From contig NZ_CP009571.1 of assembly GCF_000764535.1 (NCBI RefSeq), positions 124,001 through 188,000 on the forward strand: a DNA stretch of 64,000 nt, written 5' to 3'. The stretch is from Sphingomonas taxi. GTDB lineage: Bacteria > Pseudomonadota > Alphaproteobacteria > Sphingomonadales > Sphingomonadaceae. Made by a program: the position numbers and the translations under genes. Shown here one piece after another: positions 16,204 through 24,291 of this stretch. The first letter of the stretch is position 1, and each line of letters opens with the position of its first letter. The notes below the pieces were generated by a model, which was not told the origin of the DNA, searched no databases, and worked only from the letters and a program-made list of their open reading frames with translations.

Positions 16204-16479
16204 ACTGACGGTGGGGTCGTCGGCGTAAGAAGAAGGGTGGTTCGCGCAGAGGCGCGGAGGCGCGGAGGTGTTGCGCTCGCCGCGTCAGCGGCTTTCTCCA
16301 TCTGCCATGAGGAGAAAGGACCGCGTTGGCTGAAGCGGAACACCTCCGCGTCTCTGCGCCTCTGCGCGAACAGAACCTTCTCCAGAGGGCATCCACAAGG
16401 CGGAGCTTCCGCCTAGCTTTTCACCCGGCCGCTCAATTCGGCGCCGGCCTGCGGGTCGAACCGCGCATTGACGAAGATC
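16204..16479. repeat. Tandem duplication, unit 2 (276 bp), overlaps the true 3' end of the efflux-pump gene
   Basis: Unit 2 begins with the same ACTGACGGTGGGG as unit 1 and has exactly the same length. Its last 67 bp are the authentic end of the MFS coding sequence (stop at 16413). The offset between all matching landmarks is 276 bp. Confidence 0.88.
16241..16370. repeat. Long inverted repeat in unit 2
   Basis: The counterpart, 276 bp on, of the hairpin in unit 1, with the same arm sequences. It lies 43 bp past the MFS stop codon on the minus strand, so it would also act as an mRNA 3' stabiliser or terminator for that gene. Confidence 0.85.
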
Positions 16480-17954
16480 GCGGTCAGCGAGATCGCCGTC
16501 ACCGTCCAGAAGGCGAAAGTGAAGTCGGGGAAGGCCACCGCATCCGCCCCACGCCACAGCATCGAGACGTGCAGCGCGGTCGCGCCGATGCAGATGCCGA
16601 GCGACAGCATCAGCTGCTGGAAGGTCGAATAGAAGCTCGTCGCCGCGCTCATCCGGTCCTTGGCGATCTCGTCATAGGCGATGGTGTTGTAGGCGGTGAA
16701 CTGGAACGACATCAGGAAGCCCGACAGCACCAGCACCGCGAACACCGCGGGCAGCGGCCAGGCGGGATCGAACAGCCCGCAGCAGGCATAAGCAGCGGTG
16801 CCGGCGACGCCCATCACGACGAGGCTGTTGCGGAAGCCGAAGCGTTTGAGGATGCGCCGCGCCACGCCCTTCATCCCGAACGAGCCGATCGCCGAGGCGA
16901 CGGTCATCGCGCCGCTCTGCGCGGCGGTGAGGCCGAAGGCGAGCTGCATCATCAGCGGCAGCAGGAACGGCTGCGCGCCCTGCGTGATCCGCGCCAGCGA
17001 ACCGCCGAGCACCGACAGGCGGAAGGTCGGGATGCGCATCAGCGACAGATCGAGGATCGGATGCTCCGTGCGCCTGGCGTGGCGCCAATAGCCCAGACCG
17101 AAAACCGCGCCGGTGGCGATCAGCGTTGCCGCCAACCGGCCCTCGCCGGGGCGGCTCGCCATTTCAAACCCGAACAGCAGGCAGCCGAGCGCCGCGCCCG
17201 ACAGCAGGAAGCCGAGCGGATCGAATTTGTGCGGCGTGTCCTCGCGCACGTCGGCGATGAAACGGCCGACGAGGACGATGCCGGCGACGCCGATCGGCAG
17301 GTTGAGCCAGAAGATCCAGCGCCAGTCGAGATAGGTGACGATTAACCCGCCGACCGGCGGGCCGACGATCGGCCCGATCAGCGCCGGCATGATCAGCCAC
17401 GACATCGCCGACACCATGTCGCGTTTGGCGACCGAGCGGAGCAGCACCAGTCGCCCGACCGGCATCATCATCGCGCCGCCGATCCCCTGCAGGAAGCGTG
17501 CGGCGACCATCATCTCGAGGCTGGGCGACAGGCCGCAGGCGAGGCTGCCGACGACGAACAGGCCGATCGCGGCGCGGAACACGCGGCGCGCGCCGAACCG
17601 GTCCGCCATCGTCCCCGAGGCGGGAATGAACATCGCCAGCGCGAGCAGGTACGAGGTGAGCGCGATGCTCATCTCGGGCGCCCGCACGCCGAAGTCCCGC
17701 GCCATCGTCGGCAGCGCGGTGGCGAGCACGGTGGCGTCGAGATTCTCCATGAACATCGCGGTGGCGATGATCAGCGCGACGGTGCGGTAGTTGCGCGTCG
17801 GTCGTTCGCCGCCGGTGTGGTCGGCGGTCTGCGCGATATCGTCGCCGGCGGGGACGATGCCGTCGCGCACCTCCGCATTGACCGAGGCGATCCCGCGCCG
17901 CCGCGGCCTGAGATAGAGGCGCGGATCAAAAGCGGCGGGAAGGTGCAGGTGCAT
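16413..17954 (-). CDS. DHA2-family (EmrB/QacA-like) MFS drug efflux transporter
   Basis: A 513-residue inner-membrane protein with the EmrB/QacA layout. The first helix contains IIATAMFMENLDATVLATALPTMA, with the acidic D typical of this family. The loop-2/3 motif reads GTMADRFGARRVF. Motif C-like glycines lie in IIATAMF-MPVGRLVLL-GPIVGPPVGG. Fourteen helices are expected. The ATG at 17954 gives a cytoplasmic N-terminal tail of about 60 residues; a start nearer the first helix is possible. No EmrA partner is adjacent. Its 3' end is included in a tandem duplication that left a detached copy of the C-terminal codons downstream. Confidence 0.87.
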   Translation of the reverse strand: MHLHLPAAFDPRLYLRPRRRGIASVNAEVRDGIVPAGDDIAQTADHTGGERPTRNYRTVALIIATAMFMENLDATVLATALPTMARDFGVRAPEMSIALTSYLLALAMFIPASGTMADRFGARRVFRAAIGLFVVGSLACGLSPSLEMMVAARFLQGIGGAMMMPVGRLVLLRSVAKRDMVSAMSWLIMPALIGPIVGPPVGGLIVTYLDWRWIFWLNLPIGVAGIVLVGRFIADVREDTPHKFDPLGFLLSGAALGCLLFGFEMASRPGEGRLAATLIATGAVFGLGYWRHARRTEHPILDLSLMRIPTFRLSVLGGSLARITQGAQPFLLPLMMQLAFGLTAAQSGAMTVASAIGSFGMKGVARRILKRFGFRNSLVVMGVAGTAAYACCGLFDPAWPLPAVFAVLVLSGFLMSFQFTAYNTIAYDEIAKDRMSAATSFYSTFQQLMLSLGICIGATALHVSMLWRGADAVAFPDFTFAFWTVTAISLTAIFVNARFDPQAGAELSGRVKS

Positions 17955-18130
17955 GCGAAGGGTAAAGCTTTCTCGCTTGATCGGCCTCTCCGGGAAGAGC
18001 GTGGCCGGGTCTCGCGGGCGGGGCCTTCGCTGTTTTCCATATAGGGACCGGCGGGTGGTATTGAAGTTTTTCCGTGCGGTTTTTGTCGTTTCGGGGGTTG
18101 AGACACAGTGCGCACGCTGGTGGAGCAGCA

Positions 18131-18223
18131 CAGTGCTCCTGCGAAAGCAGGAGCCTAGGGTCAAGCAGGACAACGGGTACCGGCGATCGGGACTCCTGGG
18201 CTCCTGCTTTCGCAGGAGCACTG
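18131..18223. repeat. REP/BIME-like paired palindrome, family A copy 1
   Basis: Two hairpins face each other. The left arm (18131-18162) contains GCTCCTGCGAAAGCAGGAGC. The right arm (18191-18223) is nearly its reverse complement. The whole makes a 93-bp inverted pair. It fills most of the 303-bp gap 17955-18257 between the efflux-pump and photolyase genes; the rest shows no gene. The same family recurs at 19691-19778. Confidence 0.85.
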
Positions 18224-18257
18224 GTATGGTTTTGCAGAGGTCTCGATTTGATCCGGG

Positions 18258-19622
18258 CTAGCCGAGCGTCTTGGCCGCGGCGAGCGCGCGCTCGCGGCCT
18301 TCGCGGTGACCGATGATCTTGGCGGGATAGGCGTCGGGACGGACGCCGTGTGCGTCGGGATCGTGGATCGTCTCGTCGGACAGGTCGGCCAGTTCCGGCA
18401 CCCATTCGCGGATATAATCGCCCGCCTCGAACTTCTCGGACTGGCCGAGCGGCGCCATGATCCGGCCGAACATATTGGCGTCGACGCCGGTGCCGGCGAT
18501 CCACTGCCAGTTGACCGAATTGTTGCCGTAGTCGGCGTCGATCAGGCAGTCCCAGAACCAGCGCTCGCCCTCGCGCCAGTTGACCAGCAGATGTTTGACG
18601 AGGAAGCTGGCGGTAATCATCCGCACGCGATTGTGCATCCACCCCGACTGCCAGAGCTGGCGCATGCCGGCGTCGACGATCGGATAGCCGGTGCGGCCCT
18701 GCTGCCACGCCTTCAGATCGCGCTTGGCGGCGGCATCGTCGCGCCACGGCAGCGCATCATATTTGCGGCGGCCGTTGACGCTGCCGTAATCGGGGAGCGC
18801 GAGCAGCACGCCTGCCGTGAAGTCGCGCCACGCCAGTTCGCGCAGGAAGGCCGCCGCCGCGGCATCGTGGCCGAGCGCGTGATAGACGGTGCGCGGCGAC
18901 ACCTCGCCATGGTGGAGGTGCGGGGAGAGGCGCGACGTCCCCTCTTCGGACGGCAGATTGCGGCGGCGGTCGTAGGCGGCGACCTCGTCGGGGAAATCCT
19001 TCGCCTTGACGAGCGCCTCCGCCTCGCCCGGCGTCCAGTCCTTGGCGAAGGCGGTCGACCAGTCGGGTTTGGTGGGCAGCAGGTCCCAGTCGGCAAGCGC
19101 GTCGCTCTCGGGCCAGTGCTCGGGGGCCGGGATGGTCCGCGGGACGGGCAGCGGCTGCTCCGGCGGCAATTGCGCCTGCAACGCGCGCCAGAAGGAGGAG
19201 AAGACGCGGAACGGCGTGCCGGCGCCGGTGGTGACGTCCTCGACGCGCGACAGGCGGTTGCCGTCGTAGAGGTCGAGCACGTCGCCAAGCGCATCCTCCT
19301 GCTTGCGCCACCAGGGTTCGTAATGGCGGATCGCATGGATGCGGGTGGCGCCGGTGTCCGCGAGCAATTGCCTGAGGATCGCGACGGCGTCGCCGCGGCG
19401 CAGGATCAGGCGGCTGTGCTTGGCGGCGAGTTCCTTGCCGAGCGCGTCGAGGCTGTGATGCAGCCACCAGCGTTGCGCGCCGCCGATCCGCCATTGGCCG
19501 GGCGCGTCGTCGTCGAGGATGTAGACGGGGATCACCGGGCCGGCATGCGCGGCGGCGACGAGGGCGGGCTGATCGTGGAGGCGCAGATCCTGGCGCAGCC
19601 ACAGCAGGGTCGTTTCGGTCAT
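18258..19622 (-). CDS. phrB: Deoxyribodipyrimidine photolyase (class I, cryptochrome/photolyase family)
   Basis: A 454-residue photolyase that repairs cyclobutane pyrimidine dimers using blue light. The N-terminal alpha/beta antenna domain opens with TLLWLRQDLRLHDQPAL (about 3-19). The FAD-binding helical domain has ELAWRDFTAG, PIVDAGMRQLWQSGWMHNR, RMITASFLVKHLL and the signature WIAGTGVDANMFGRIMAP, in which the flavin-facing Asn/Asp region is intact. The ATG at 19622 gives the standard N-terminus. It is bracketed on both sides by the same type of paired palindrome, within about 70 bp. Confidence 0.95.
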   Translation of the reverse strand: MTETTLLWLRQDLRLHDQPALVAAAHAGPVIPVYILDDDAPGQWRIGGAQRWWLHHSLDALGKELAAKHSRLILRRGDAVAILRQLLADTGATRIHAIRHYEPWWRKQEDALGDVLDLYDGNRLSRVEDVTTGAGTPFRVFSSFWRALQAQLPPEQPLPVPRTIPAPEHWPESDALADWDLLPTKPDWSTAFAKDWTPGEAEALVKAKDFPDEVAAYDRRRNLPSEEGTSRLSPHLHHGEVSPRTVYHALGHDAAAAAFLRELAWRDFTAGVLLALPDYGSVNGRRKYDALPWRDDAAAKRDLKAWQQGRTGYPIVDAGMRQLWQSGWMHNRVRMITASFLVKHLLVNWREGERWFWDCLIDADYGNNSVNWQWIAGTGVDANMFGRIMAPLGQSEKFEAGDYIREWVPELADLSDETIHDPDAHGVRPDAYPAKIIGHREGRERALAAAKTLG

Positions 19623-19690
19623 CGCGGGGTGAAGCGTTCGGGTGCGGGCCGGGGTTCCGTGCTGCAAAGAGTAACCCACCGGGCTCGCAT

Positions 19691-19778
19691 GTATTCCCGC
19701 GCAGGCGGGAATCCAGGGTCACGCAGAGCAACAGCGGTGGGTGTGCGGGACCCTGGGCTCCCGCCTGCGCGGGAGCAC
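19691..19778. repeat. REP/BIME-like paired palindrome, family A copy 2
   Basis: The left arm (19691-19720) has TTCCCGCGCAGGCGGGAATC followed by CAGGGTC. The right arm (19749-19778) starts GACCCTGGGCTCCCGC and ends GGGAGCAC. The GACCCTGG/CAGGGTC flanks and GGAGCAC end match copy 1 at 18131, but the stem bases differ by compensating changes. Confidence 0.82.
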
Positions 19779-19858
19779 TGGCTCTGTCCGGCGGCATCCC
19801 ATCCCGGACGTGCCGGATTTGGCGTGCTAGGACGGCGTATGACTGTCGGGACGAAACG

Positions 19859-20275
19859 ATGAAGCGGATCATGATGGCGGCGACGATGCTCGGCGCCTGT
19901 TCGCCCTCCGCACCTGCGCCGAGCGCGCCGCGGCTGCCGGTGGCGATCCGCGGCGCGGAGCAGATGACGCTGGTGCGGGGCGCGGCGCTCGAACGGCTGG
20001 TGCGCGGCAGCGTGCAGACGCGGGACGGGGCGGTGCCGCCGGTCGAGCGCTTCGCCGCCGTCGGCGAGGACTATACGCTGCGCTACAACGACAAGCCCGA
20101 TTCGGCGGGACGCTATCGGGTGACGCCGGATCGGGTGTGCCTGCGTTTCGCGGGGGATCGCAGCATCTATTGCCGCTTCTACCTCACCGATCGCGCGGGC
20201 AGGATCTGGATGGCGGAGGACGACCGCGACTATCCGCTCCACGTCGCCGCGGTGACGGTGGCGCGGGAGCGGTGA
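19859..20275 (+). CDS. Putative lipoprotein, unknown function
   Basis: A 138-residue protein whose N-terminus (MKRIMMAATMLGACSPSAP) fits a short lipoprotein signal with LGAC as lipobox. A Pro/Ala-rich linker follows (about 15-25). The mature domain contains VGEDYTLRYNDKPDSAGRYRVTPDRVCLRF and YCRFYLTDRAGRIWMAED, which reads as a beta-rich fold with two Cys. I do not recognise the family. It lies between the photolyase promoter region and the convergent aldehyde oxidoreductase operon, so context says nothing about function. Confidence 0.62.
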   Translation: MKRIMMAATMLGACSPSAPAPSAPRLPVAIRGAEQMTLVRGAALERLVRGSVQTRDGAVPPVERFAAVGEDYTLRYNDKPDSAGRYRVTPDRVCLRFAGDRSIYCRFYLTDRAGRIWMAEDDRDYPLHVAAVTVARER

Positions 20276-20285
20276 CCATACCAAG

Positions 20286-20311
20286 TCCCCTCTCCCCGCG
20301 GGGAGAGGGGA
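20286..20311. terminator. 26-bp perfect palindrome between convergent genes, putative bidirectional terminator
   Basis: A perfect self-complementary 26-mer centred on CCCCGCGGGG sits in the 43-bp gap between the lipoprotein gene and paoC. It has no T-run. It probably forms a strong hairpin ending transcription from both sides. Confidence 0.55.
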
Positions 20312-20318
20312 TGATGGA

Positions 20319-22538
20319 TCACGCCATCATCGACGGGCCGGCGATGACCTTGTCGAGCGTGACCGGATATTCACGGACGCGCACGCCGCTGGCATTGTAG
20401 ACCGCATTGGCGATCGCCGCGCCGACGCCGCATAGGCCGAGCTCGCCGACGCCCTTGGCCTTCATCGGCGACGACATCGGATCGACCTCGTCGAGGAAGA
20501 TCACCTCCTGATGCGGGATGTCGGCATGGACCGGCACCTCGTAGCTGGCGAGATCGTGGTTGACGAAGAAGCCGAAGCGCTTGTCGACCGCCAGTTCCTC
20601 CATCAGCGCGGCGCCGACGCCCATCGTCATCGCGCCGATCACCTGGCTGCGCGCCGACTTGGGATTGAGGATGCGCCCCGCCGCGCAGACCGCGAGCATG
20701 CGGCGGATGCGGATCTCGCCGGTATAGGCGTCGACGCCGACCTCGACGAAATGGCCGGCGAAGGTCGATTGCTGTTCCTTCTTGGCGAGGTCACCGAATT
20801 CGATGCTGTCCTCGGCGGACAGGCCGGCATCGCCCGCGGCCTGCGCCAGCGGCACGCTGCGGTTGCCCGAGCGGACCTTGCCGTCGGCGAATTCGACGTC
20901 GGCGGAGTTGAAGCCGAGCTTCTGCGCCACCGTTTCGCGCAGCTTCATGCAGGCGGCATAGACGCCCGCGGTCGAGCTGTTGGCGCCCCATTGGCCGCCC
21001 GAGCCGGCGGCGACGGGGAAGCTGCTGTCGCCGAGCAGCACGTTCACCTTGTCGAGGGTCACGCCCATCACCTCGGCGGCGGTCTGCGCGATGATCGTAT
21101 AGCTGCCGGTGCCGATGTCGGTCATGTCGGTGGCGACGGTGACCATCCCCTTCTTGTCGATGCCGACGCGCGCGCCCGACTTCATCGTCATGTTGTTGCG
21201 GAAGCCCGAGGCGACGCCCATACCGACCAGCCAGCGCCCGTCGCGGACCGAGCGCGGCTTGGCCTGCCGCTGCGACCAGCCGAATTTGTCGGCGCCGAGA
21301 CGCAGGCATTCGACGAGCTGACGCTGCGAGAATTTGCGGCCGGGCTTTTCGGGATCGACCTGCGTGTCGTTGACGATGCGGAACTGGACGGGGTCCATGT
21401 TCAGCTTCTCCGCCATCTCGTCCATCGCGACCTCGAGCGCCATCAGGCCGGGCGCCTCGCCGGGGGCGCGCATCGCATTGCCTTCGGGCAGATCGAGCAC
21501 CGCGAGCCGCATCGAGGTCAGGCGATTGGCGCCCGCGTACAGCAATTTGGTCTGCGACACCGCGGTCTCGGGACCGCCGCCGGGAAGGTCGCCCGAACCG
21601 CTCTCATGCGCGATCGCGGTGAGCTTGCCGTCCTTGCCGGCGCCGAGGCGGATGCGCTGGCGCGTCGCCGGACGGTGCGTGGTGTTGTTGATCATCAGCG
21701 GGCGTTGCAGCGTCACCTTGACCGGCCGGCCCGCCTGTTTCGCGCCGAGCGCCGCCAGCACCGCATCGGCGCGGACGAACAGCTTCCCGCCGAAGCCGCC
21801 ACCGATATAGGGCGAGATCAGGCGGACATTGTCCTTGGGGATGCCGAGCGTCTTGGCGACGTCGCCCTTGCCCCAGGCGATCATCTGGTTCGACGTCCAC
21901 AGCGTCAGCTTGTCGCCGTCCCAGCGTGCGATGCTGGCATGCGGCTCCATCATCGCGTGGCTCTGGTCGGGCGTCTCGTACACGGCATCGAGCTGCACCG
22001 GCGCGGCGGCGAAGGCCTTTTCGAAATTGCCGACGCGGTCGATCGGCGGCGCGGAACTGCCCTCGCCGCTGCTGTCGCCCTTCAGCGGGGCGGTCTTGAG
22101 CGCGGTGTCGAGGTCGAAGCGACCCTTCTCGCGCGCGTAATCGACGCGGATCAGCGCCGCGGCGGCGCGGGCCTGTTCGAACGTCTCGGCGACGACCAGC
22201 GCGATCGCCTGATGATAATGGTCGACCGCGGGGCCGCCGAGCAGCTTGGCGGTGTTCATGTCGCCCTTGCCGAGTGCGCCAGCGGTGTCGGCGGTGACGA
22301 TCGTCAGCACGCCCGGCGCGGCCTTCGCCGCGGCGAGGTCCATCGACGCGATCCGCCCCTTGCCGATGCCGGCGCCGAGGACATAGCCATAGGCCGCGTC
22401 GGGGACGACATCGTGGCGCTCATAGGCATAGGGCGCAGTGCCGGTGGTCTTGAACTTGCCGTCGATACGGTCGGTGGGCTTGCCGATGACCTTGAGCTGG
22501 TCGATCGGGTTCTGGCCCGCGGGCTGGTCGAATTTCAT
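20319..22538 (-). CDS. paoC: Periplasmic aldehyde oxidoreductase, molybdenum-binding subunit PaoC
   Basis: A 739-residue large subunit of the xanthine oxidase family, close to E. coli PaoC/YagR (about 730). It binds the molybdenum cofactor and oxidises aldehydes. Visible blocks include [21 protein letters not shown] at the start of the domain, [23 protein letters not shown] and the C-terminal [15 protein letters not shown], which holds the catalytic Glu. It is the last gene of paoA-paoB-paoC, with a 4-bp ATGA overlap at each junction. The MCD-type cofactor chaperone gene (paoD/yagQ) that follows in E. coli is not present here. Confidence 0.92.
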   Translation of the reverse strand: MKFDQPAGQNPIDQLKVIGKPTDRIDGKFKTTGTAPYAYERHDVVPDAAYGYVLGAGIGKGRIASMDLAAAKAAPGVLTIVTADTAGALGKGDMNTAKLLGGPAVDHYHQAIALVVAETFEQARAAAALIRVDYAREKGRFDLDTALKTAPLKGDSSGEGSSAPPIDRVGNFEKAFAAAPVQLDAVYETPDQSHAMMEPHASIARWDGDKLTLWTSNQMIAWGKGDVAKTLGIPKDNVRLISPYIGGGFGGKLFVRADAVLAALGAKQAGRPVKVTLQRPLMINNTTHRPATRQRIRLGAGKDGKLTAIAHESGSGDLPGGGPETAVSQTKLLYAGANRLTSMRLAVLDLPEGNAMRAPGEAPGLMALEVAMDEMAEKLNMDPVQFRIVNDTQVDPEKPGRKFSQRQLVECLRLGADKFGWSQRQAKPRSVRDGRWLVGMGVASGFRNNMTMKSGARVGIDKKGMVTVATDMTDIGTGSYTIIAQTAAEVMGVTLDKVNVLLGDSSFPVAAGSGGQWGANSSTAGVYAACMKLRETVAQKLGFNSADVEFADGKVRSGNRSVPLAQAAGDAGLSAEDSIEFGDLAKKEQQSTFAGHFVEVGVDAYTGEIRIRRMLAVCAAGRILNPKSARSQVIGAMTMGVGAALMEELAVDKRFGFFVNHDLASYEVPVHADIPHQEVIFLDEVDPMSSPMKAKGVGELGLCGVGAAIANAVYNASGVRVREYPVTLDKVIAGPSMMA

Positions 22539-23491
22539 GCTGCGTCTTTCGCTTCGGCCAGCACTGCGGCGAGCGTGCGCTCGACGAGGGGCACCTTGAA
22601 GGCATTGTCGGCGGTGGGGCGGGCCCCGGCGAGCAGGCGACCGCTCACCGCCTTGGCACCCTGCGGCAAGGTGGCTTCCGCGGCCTCGACGCGCCACGGC
22701 TTGGGGGCGATGCCGCCGATCGCGACATGGCCGCTGCCGTCGCGCTGGACGATCGCCGCCACCGAGACGAGCGCATAGGCGTAGGACGCCCGGTCGCGCA
22801 CCTTGTGGTAGATGTGCGTGCCGCCGACCGGCTTGGGCAGCGTCACCGCGGTGATCAACTCGCCCGGCTGCAGGTTGGTGTCGATATGCGGCGTATTGCC
22901 CCACAGGCGATGGAAGTCGGCGATCGGGATGCGCCGCGTCTGGCCGGAAGGCTGGACCGTCTCCACCGTCGCATCGAGCACGCGCATCGCCACCGCCATG
23001 TCGCCCGGATAGGTGGCGATACAGGCATCGCTGGTGCCGATGATGCCGAGCTGACGGCTGTAGCCGCCGATCGCCGCGCAGCCGGTGCCGGGCTTGCGCT
23101 TGTTGCACGGCTGGTTGGTGTCGTAGAAATACGGGCAGCGCGTGCGCTGGAGCAGATTGCCCGCGGTCGTCGCCTTGTTGCGGAGCTGACCGCTCGCCCC
23201 GGCGACGATCGCGCGGGTCAGCACGCCATAGTCGCGGCGGACGCGGGCGTCAGCGGCGAGATCGGTGTTGCGCACCAGCGCGCCGATGCGCAGGCCACCG
23301 TCCGACGTCGGCTCGATCTTGTCGAGCGCGAGGCGGTTGACGTCGACCAGATGCACCGGCTCCTCGATCTGGAGCTTCATCAGGTCGAGCAAATTGGTGC
23401 CGCCGGCGATGAACTTGGCGCCGGGCTTGGCCGCGACCGCCGCGGCGGCCGCTGCGGGCGTCTCGGCCCGCTCATAGGTAAAGGCCTTCAT
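22535..23491 (-). CDS. paoB: Periplasmic aldehyde oxidoreductase, FAD and 4Fe-4S subunit PaoB
   Basis: A 318-residue FAD-binding subunit of the xanthine oxidase family. The FAD loop [15 protein letters not shown] is at about 25-39. [17 protein letters not shown] (99-115) is also typical. An insert with four cysteines (C119, C129, C138 and C157) matches the extra 4Fe-4S cluster known from PaoB. It overlaps paoA and paoC by 4 bp each. It has no signal peptide of its own and would be exported bound to the Tat-signal-bearing PaoA. Confidence 0.92.
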   Translation of the reverse strand: MKAFTYERAETPAAAAAAVAAKPGAKFIAGGTNLLDLMKLQIEEPVHLVDVNRLALDKIEPTSDGGLRIGALVRNTDLAADARVRRDYGVLTRAIVAGASGQLRNKATTAGNLLQRTRCPYFYDTNQPCNKRKPGTGCAAIGGYSRQLGIIGTSDACIATYPGDMAVAMRVLDATVETVQPSGQTRRIPIADFHRLWGNTPHIDTNLQPGELITAVTLPKPVGGTHIYHKVRDRASYAYALVSVAAIVQRDGSGHVAIGGIAPKPWRVEAAEATLPQGAKAVSGRLLAGARPTADNAFKVPLVERTLAAVLAEAKDAA

Positions 23492-24123
23492 GCTTTTGCC
23501 CCCGCGACGTCGGACATCGCTTCGATGATGTTGGAATAGGCGCCGCAGCGGCAGATGTTGCCGCTCATCCGCTCGCGCATCTCCACCGCCGAGGCGGTCG
23601 GCTGGCCGACGATATCGGCCTGGACGTGGCTGGGAACGCCGCGCTTGATCTCGTCGAGCACCGCGACCGCCGAACAGATCTGGCCGGGCGTGCAATAGCC
23701 GCACTGGTAGCCGTCGTGCTTGATGAAGGCGGCCTGCATCGGGTGCAGGTCGTCGGGCTTGCCGAGCCCCTCGATCGTGGTGATCTCGTCGCCGTCGTGC
23801 ATCACCGCGAGGGTCAGGCACGAGTTGATCCGGCGGCCGTCGACCAGCACGGTGCAGGCACCGCATTGGCCGTGATCGCAGCCCTTCTTGGTGCCGGTCA
23901 GCTTCCAATGCTCGCGCAGCGCGTCAAGCAGGGTGGTGCGGGTGTCGAGGTCGAGCTTGCTGGTGCGGCCGTTGACCTTGAGCGTCACCGGCACCGTCGG
24001 CACCGGCGCGCGATCCTGCATCTGCGGCGTCGCCGCTTCGGCCGGCAGCGCGGTCGCGGCAACACCGACGGTCCCGACCGCGATTACCCCGCGGCGGGAC
24101 ATCTGAAAATCATTCTGGCGCAT
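23488..24123 (-). CDS. paoA: Periplasmic aldehyde oxidoreductase, 2Fe-2S subunit PaoA with Tat signal
   Basis: A 211-residue iron-sulfur subunit. A twin-arginine signal (SRRGVIAV at 9-16, hydrophobic to about 30) sends the assembled complex to the periplasm. The plant-type 2Fe-2S site uses C82, C87, C90 and C102, in [16 protein letters not shown]. The second cluster uses C141, C144, C191 and C193, in QCGYC and [10 protein letters not shown]. It is the first gene of the operon, with a candidate dyad at 24195-24248 upstream. A role in detoxifying aromatic or other aldehydes is known for the E. coli enzyme and inferred here. Confidence 0.92.
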   Translation of the reverse strand: MRQNDFQMSRRGVIAVGTVGVAATALPAEAATPQMQDRAPVPTVPVTLKVNGRTSKLDLDTRTTLLDALREHWKLTGTKKGCDHGQCGACTVLVDGRRINSCLTLAVMHDGDEITTIEGLGKPDDLHPMQAAFIKHDGYQCGYCTPGQICSAVAVLDEIKRGVPSHVQADIVGQPTASAVEMRERMSGNICRCGAYSNIIEAMSDVAGAKA

Positions 24124-24194
24124 AGGGGCCCCCGTGATGCTGTCGAGCGCCGGGACCTCTATGATCCCGATCGTCCGTCGGCTCCGGTGGGGCT

Positions 24195-24248
24195 TATCCT
24201 GCCTTATCCAACCAAAGCAAACGCTTGGGGAGAGTACGCGGCAGGATA
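24195..24248. promoter_or_regulatory. Spaced inverted repeat upstream of paoABC
   Basis: TATCCTGCC (24195-24203) and GGCAGGATA (24240-24248) are perfect complements 36 bp apart, about 72-125 bp upstream of the paoA start. The spacing would suit a looping or tandem-dimer regulator, or a hairpin in the leader. No regulator gene is adjacent. Confidence 0.35.
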
Positions 24249-24249
24249 G

Positions 24250-24284
24250 GTCCGGGTTCCACCTAACGCAGGCGAAACCCGGAC
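24250..24284 (-). terminator. Stem-loop downstream of the FadL gene
   Basis: Nine-base arms GTCCGGGTT and AACCCGGAC surround a 17-nt loop, ending 7 bp past the FadL-family stop codon (24292) on the minus strand. No T-run follows, so termination is plausible but not certain. Confidence 0.5.
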
Positions 24285-24291
24285 TTTCGCA

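Noticed and set aside
15904..16396. Several 60-120-residue ORFs (both strands) within the duplicated repeat region
   Set aside because: They fall inside the inverted repeats and are built from repeat codons (RRGAETRR-like); the same reading appears in both units and in different frames. No start-site signal or codon preference supports them.
15928..16479. CRISPR-like array
   Set aside because: The repeats are two long tandem units with internal inverted repeats, not short repeats with unique spacers, and no cas gene is present.
20286..20311. Restriction-type or attachment (att) site
   Set aside because: The palindrome lies neatly between two convergent stops and resembles other terminator-like hairpins in the window; no integrase is near.
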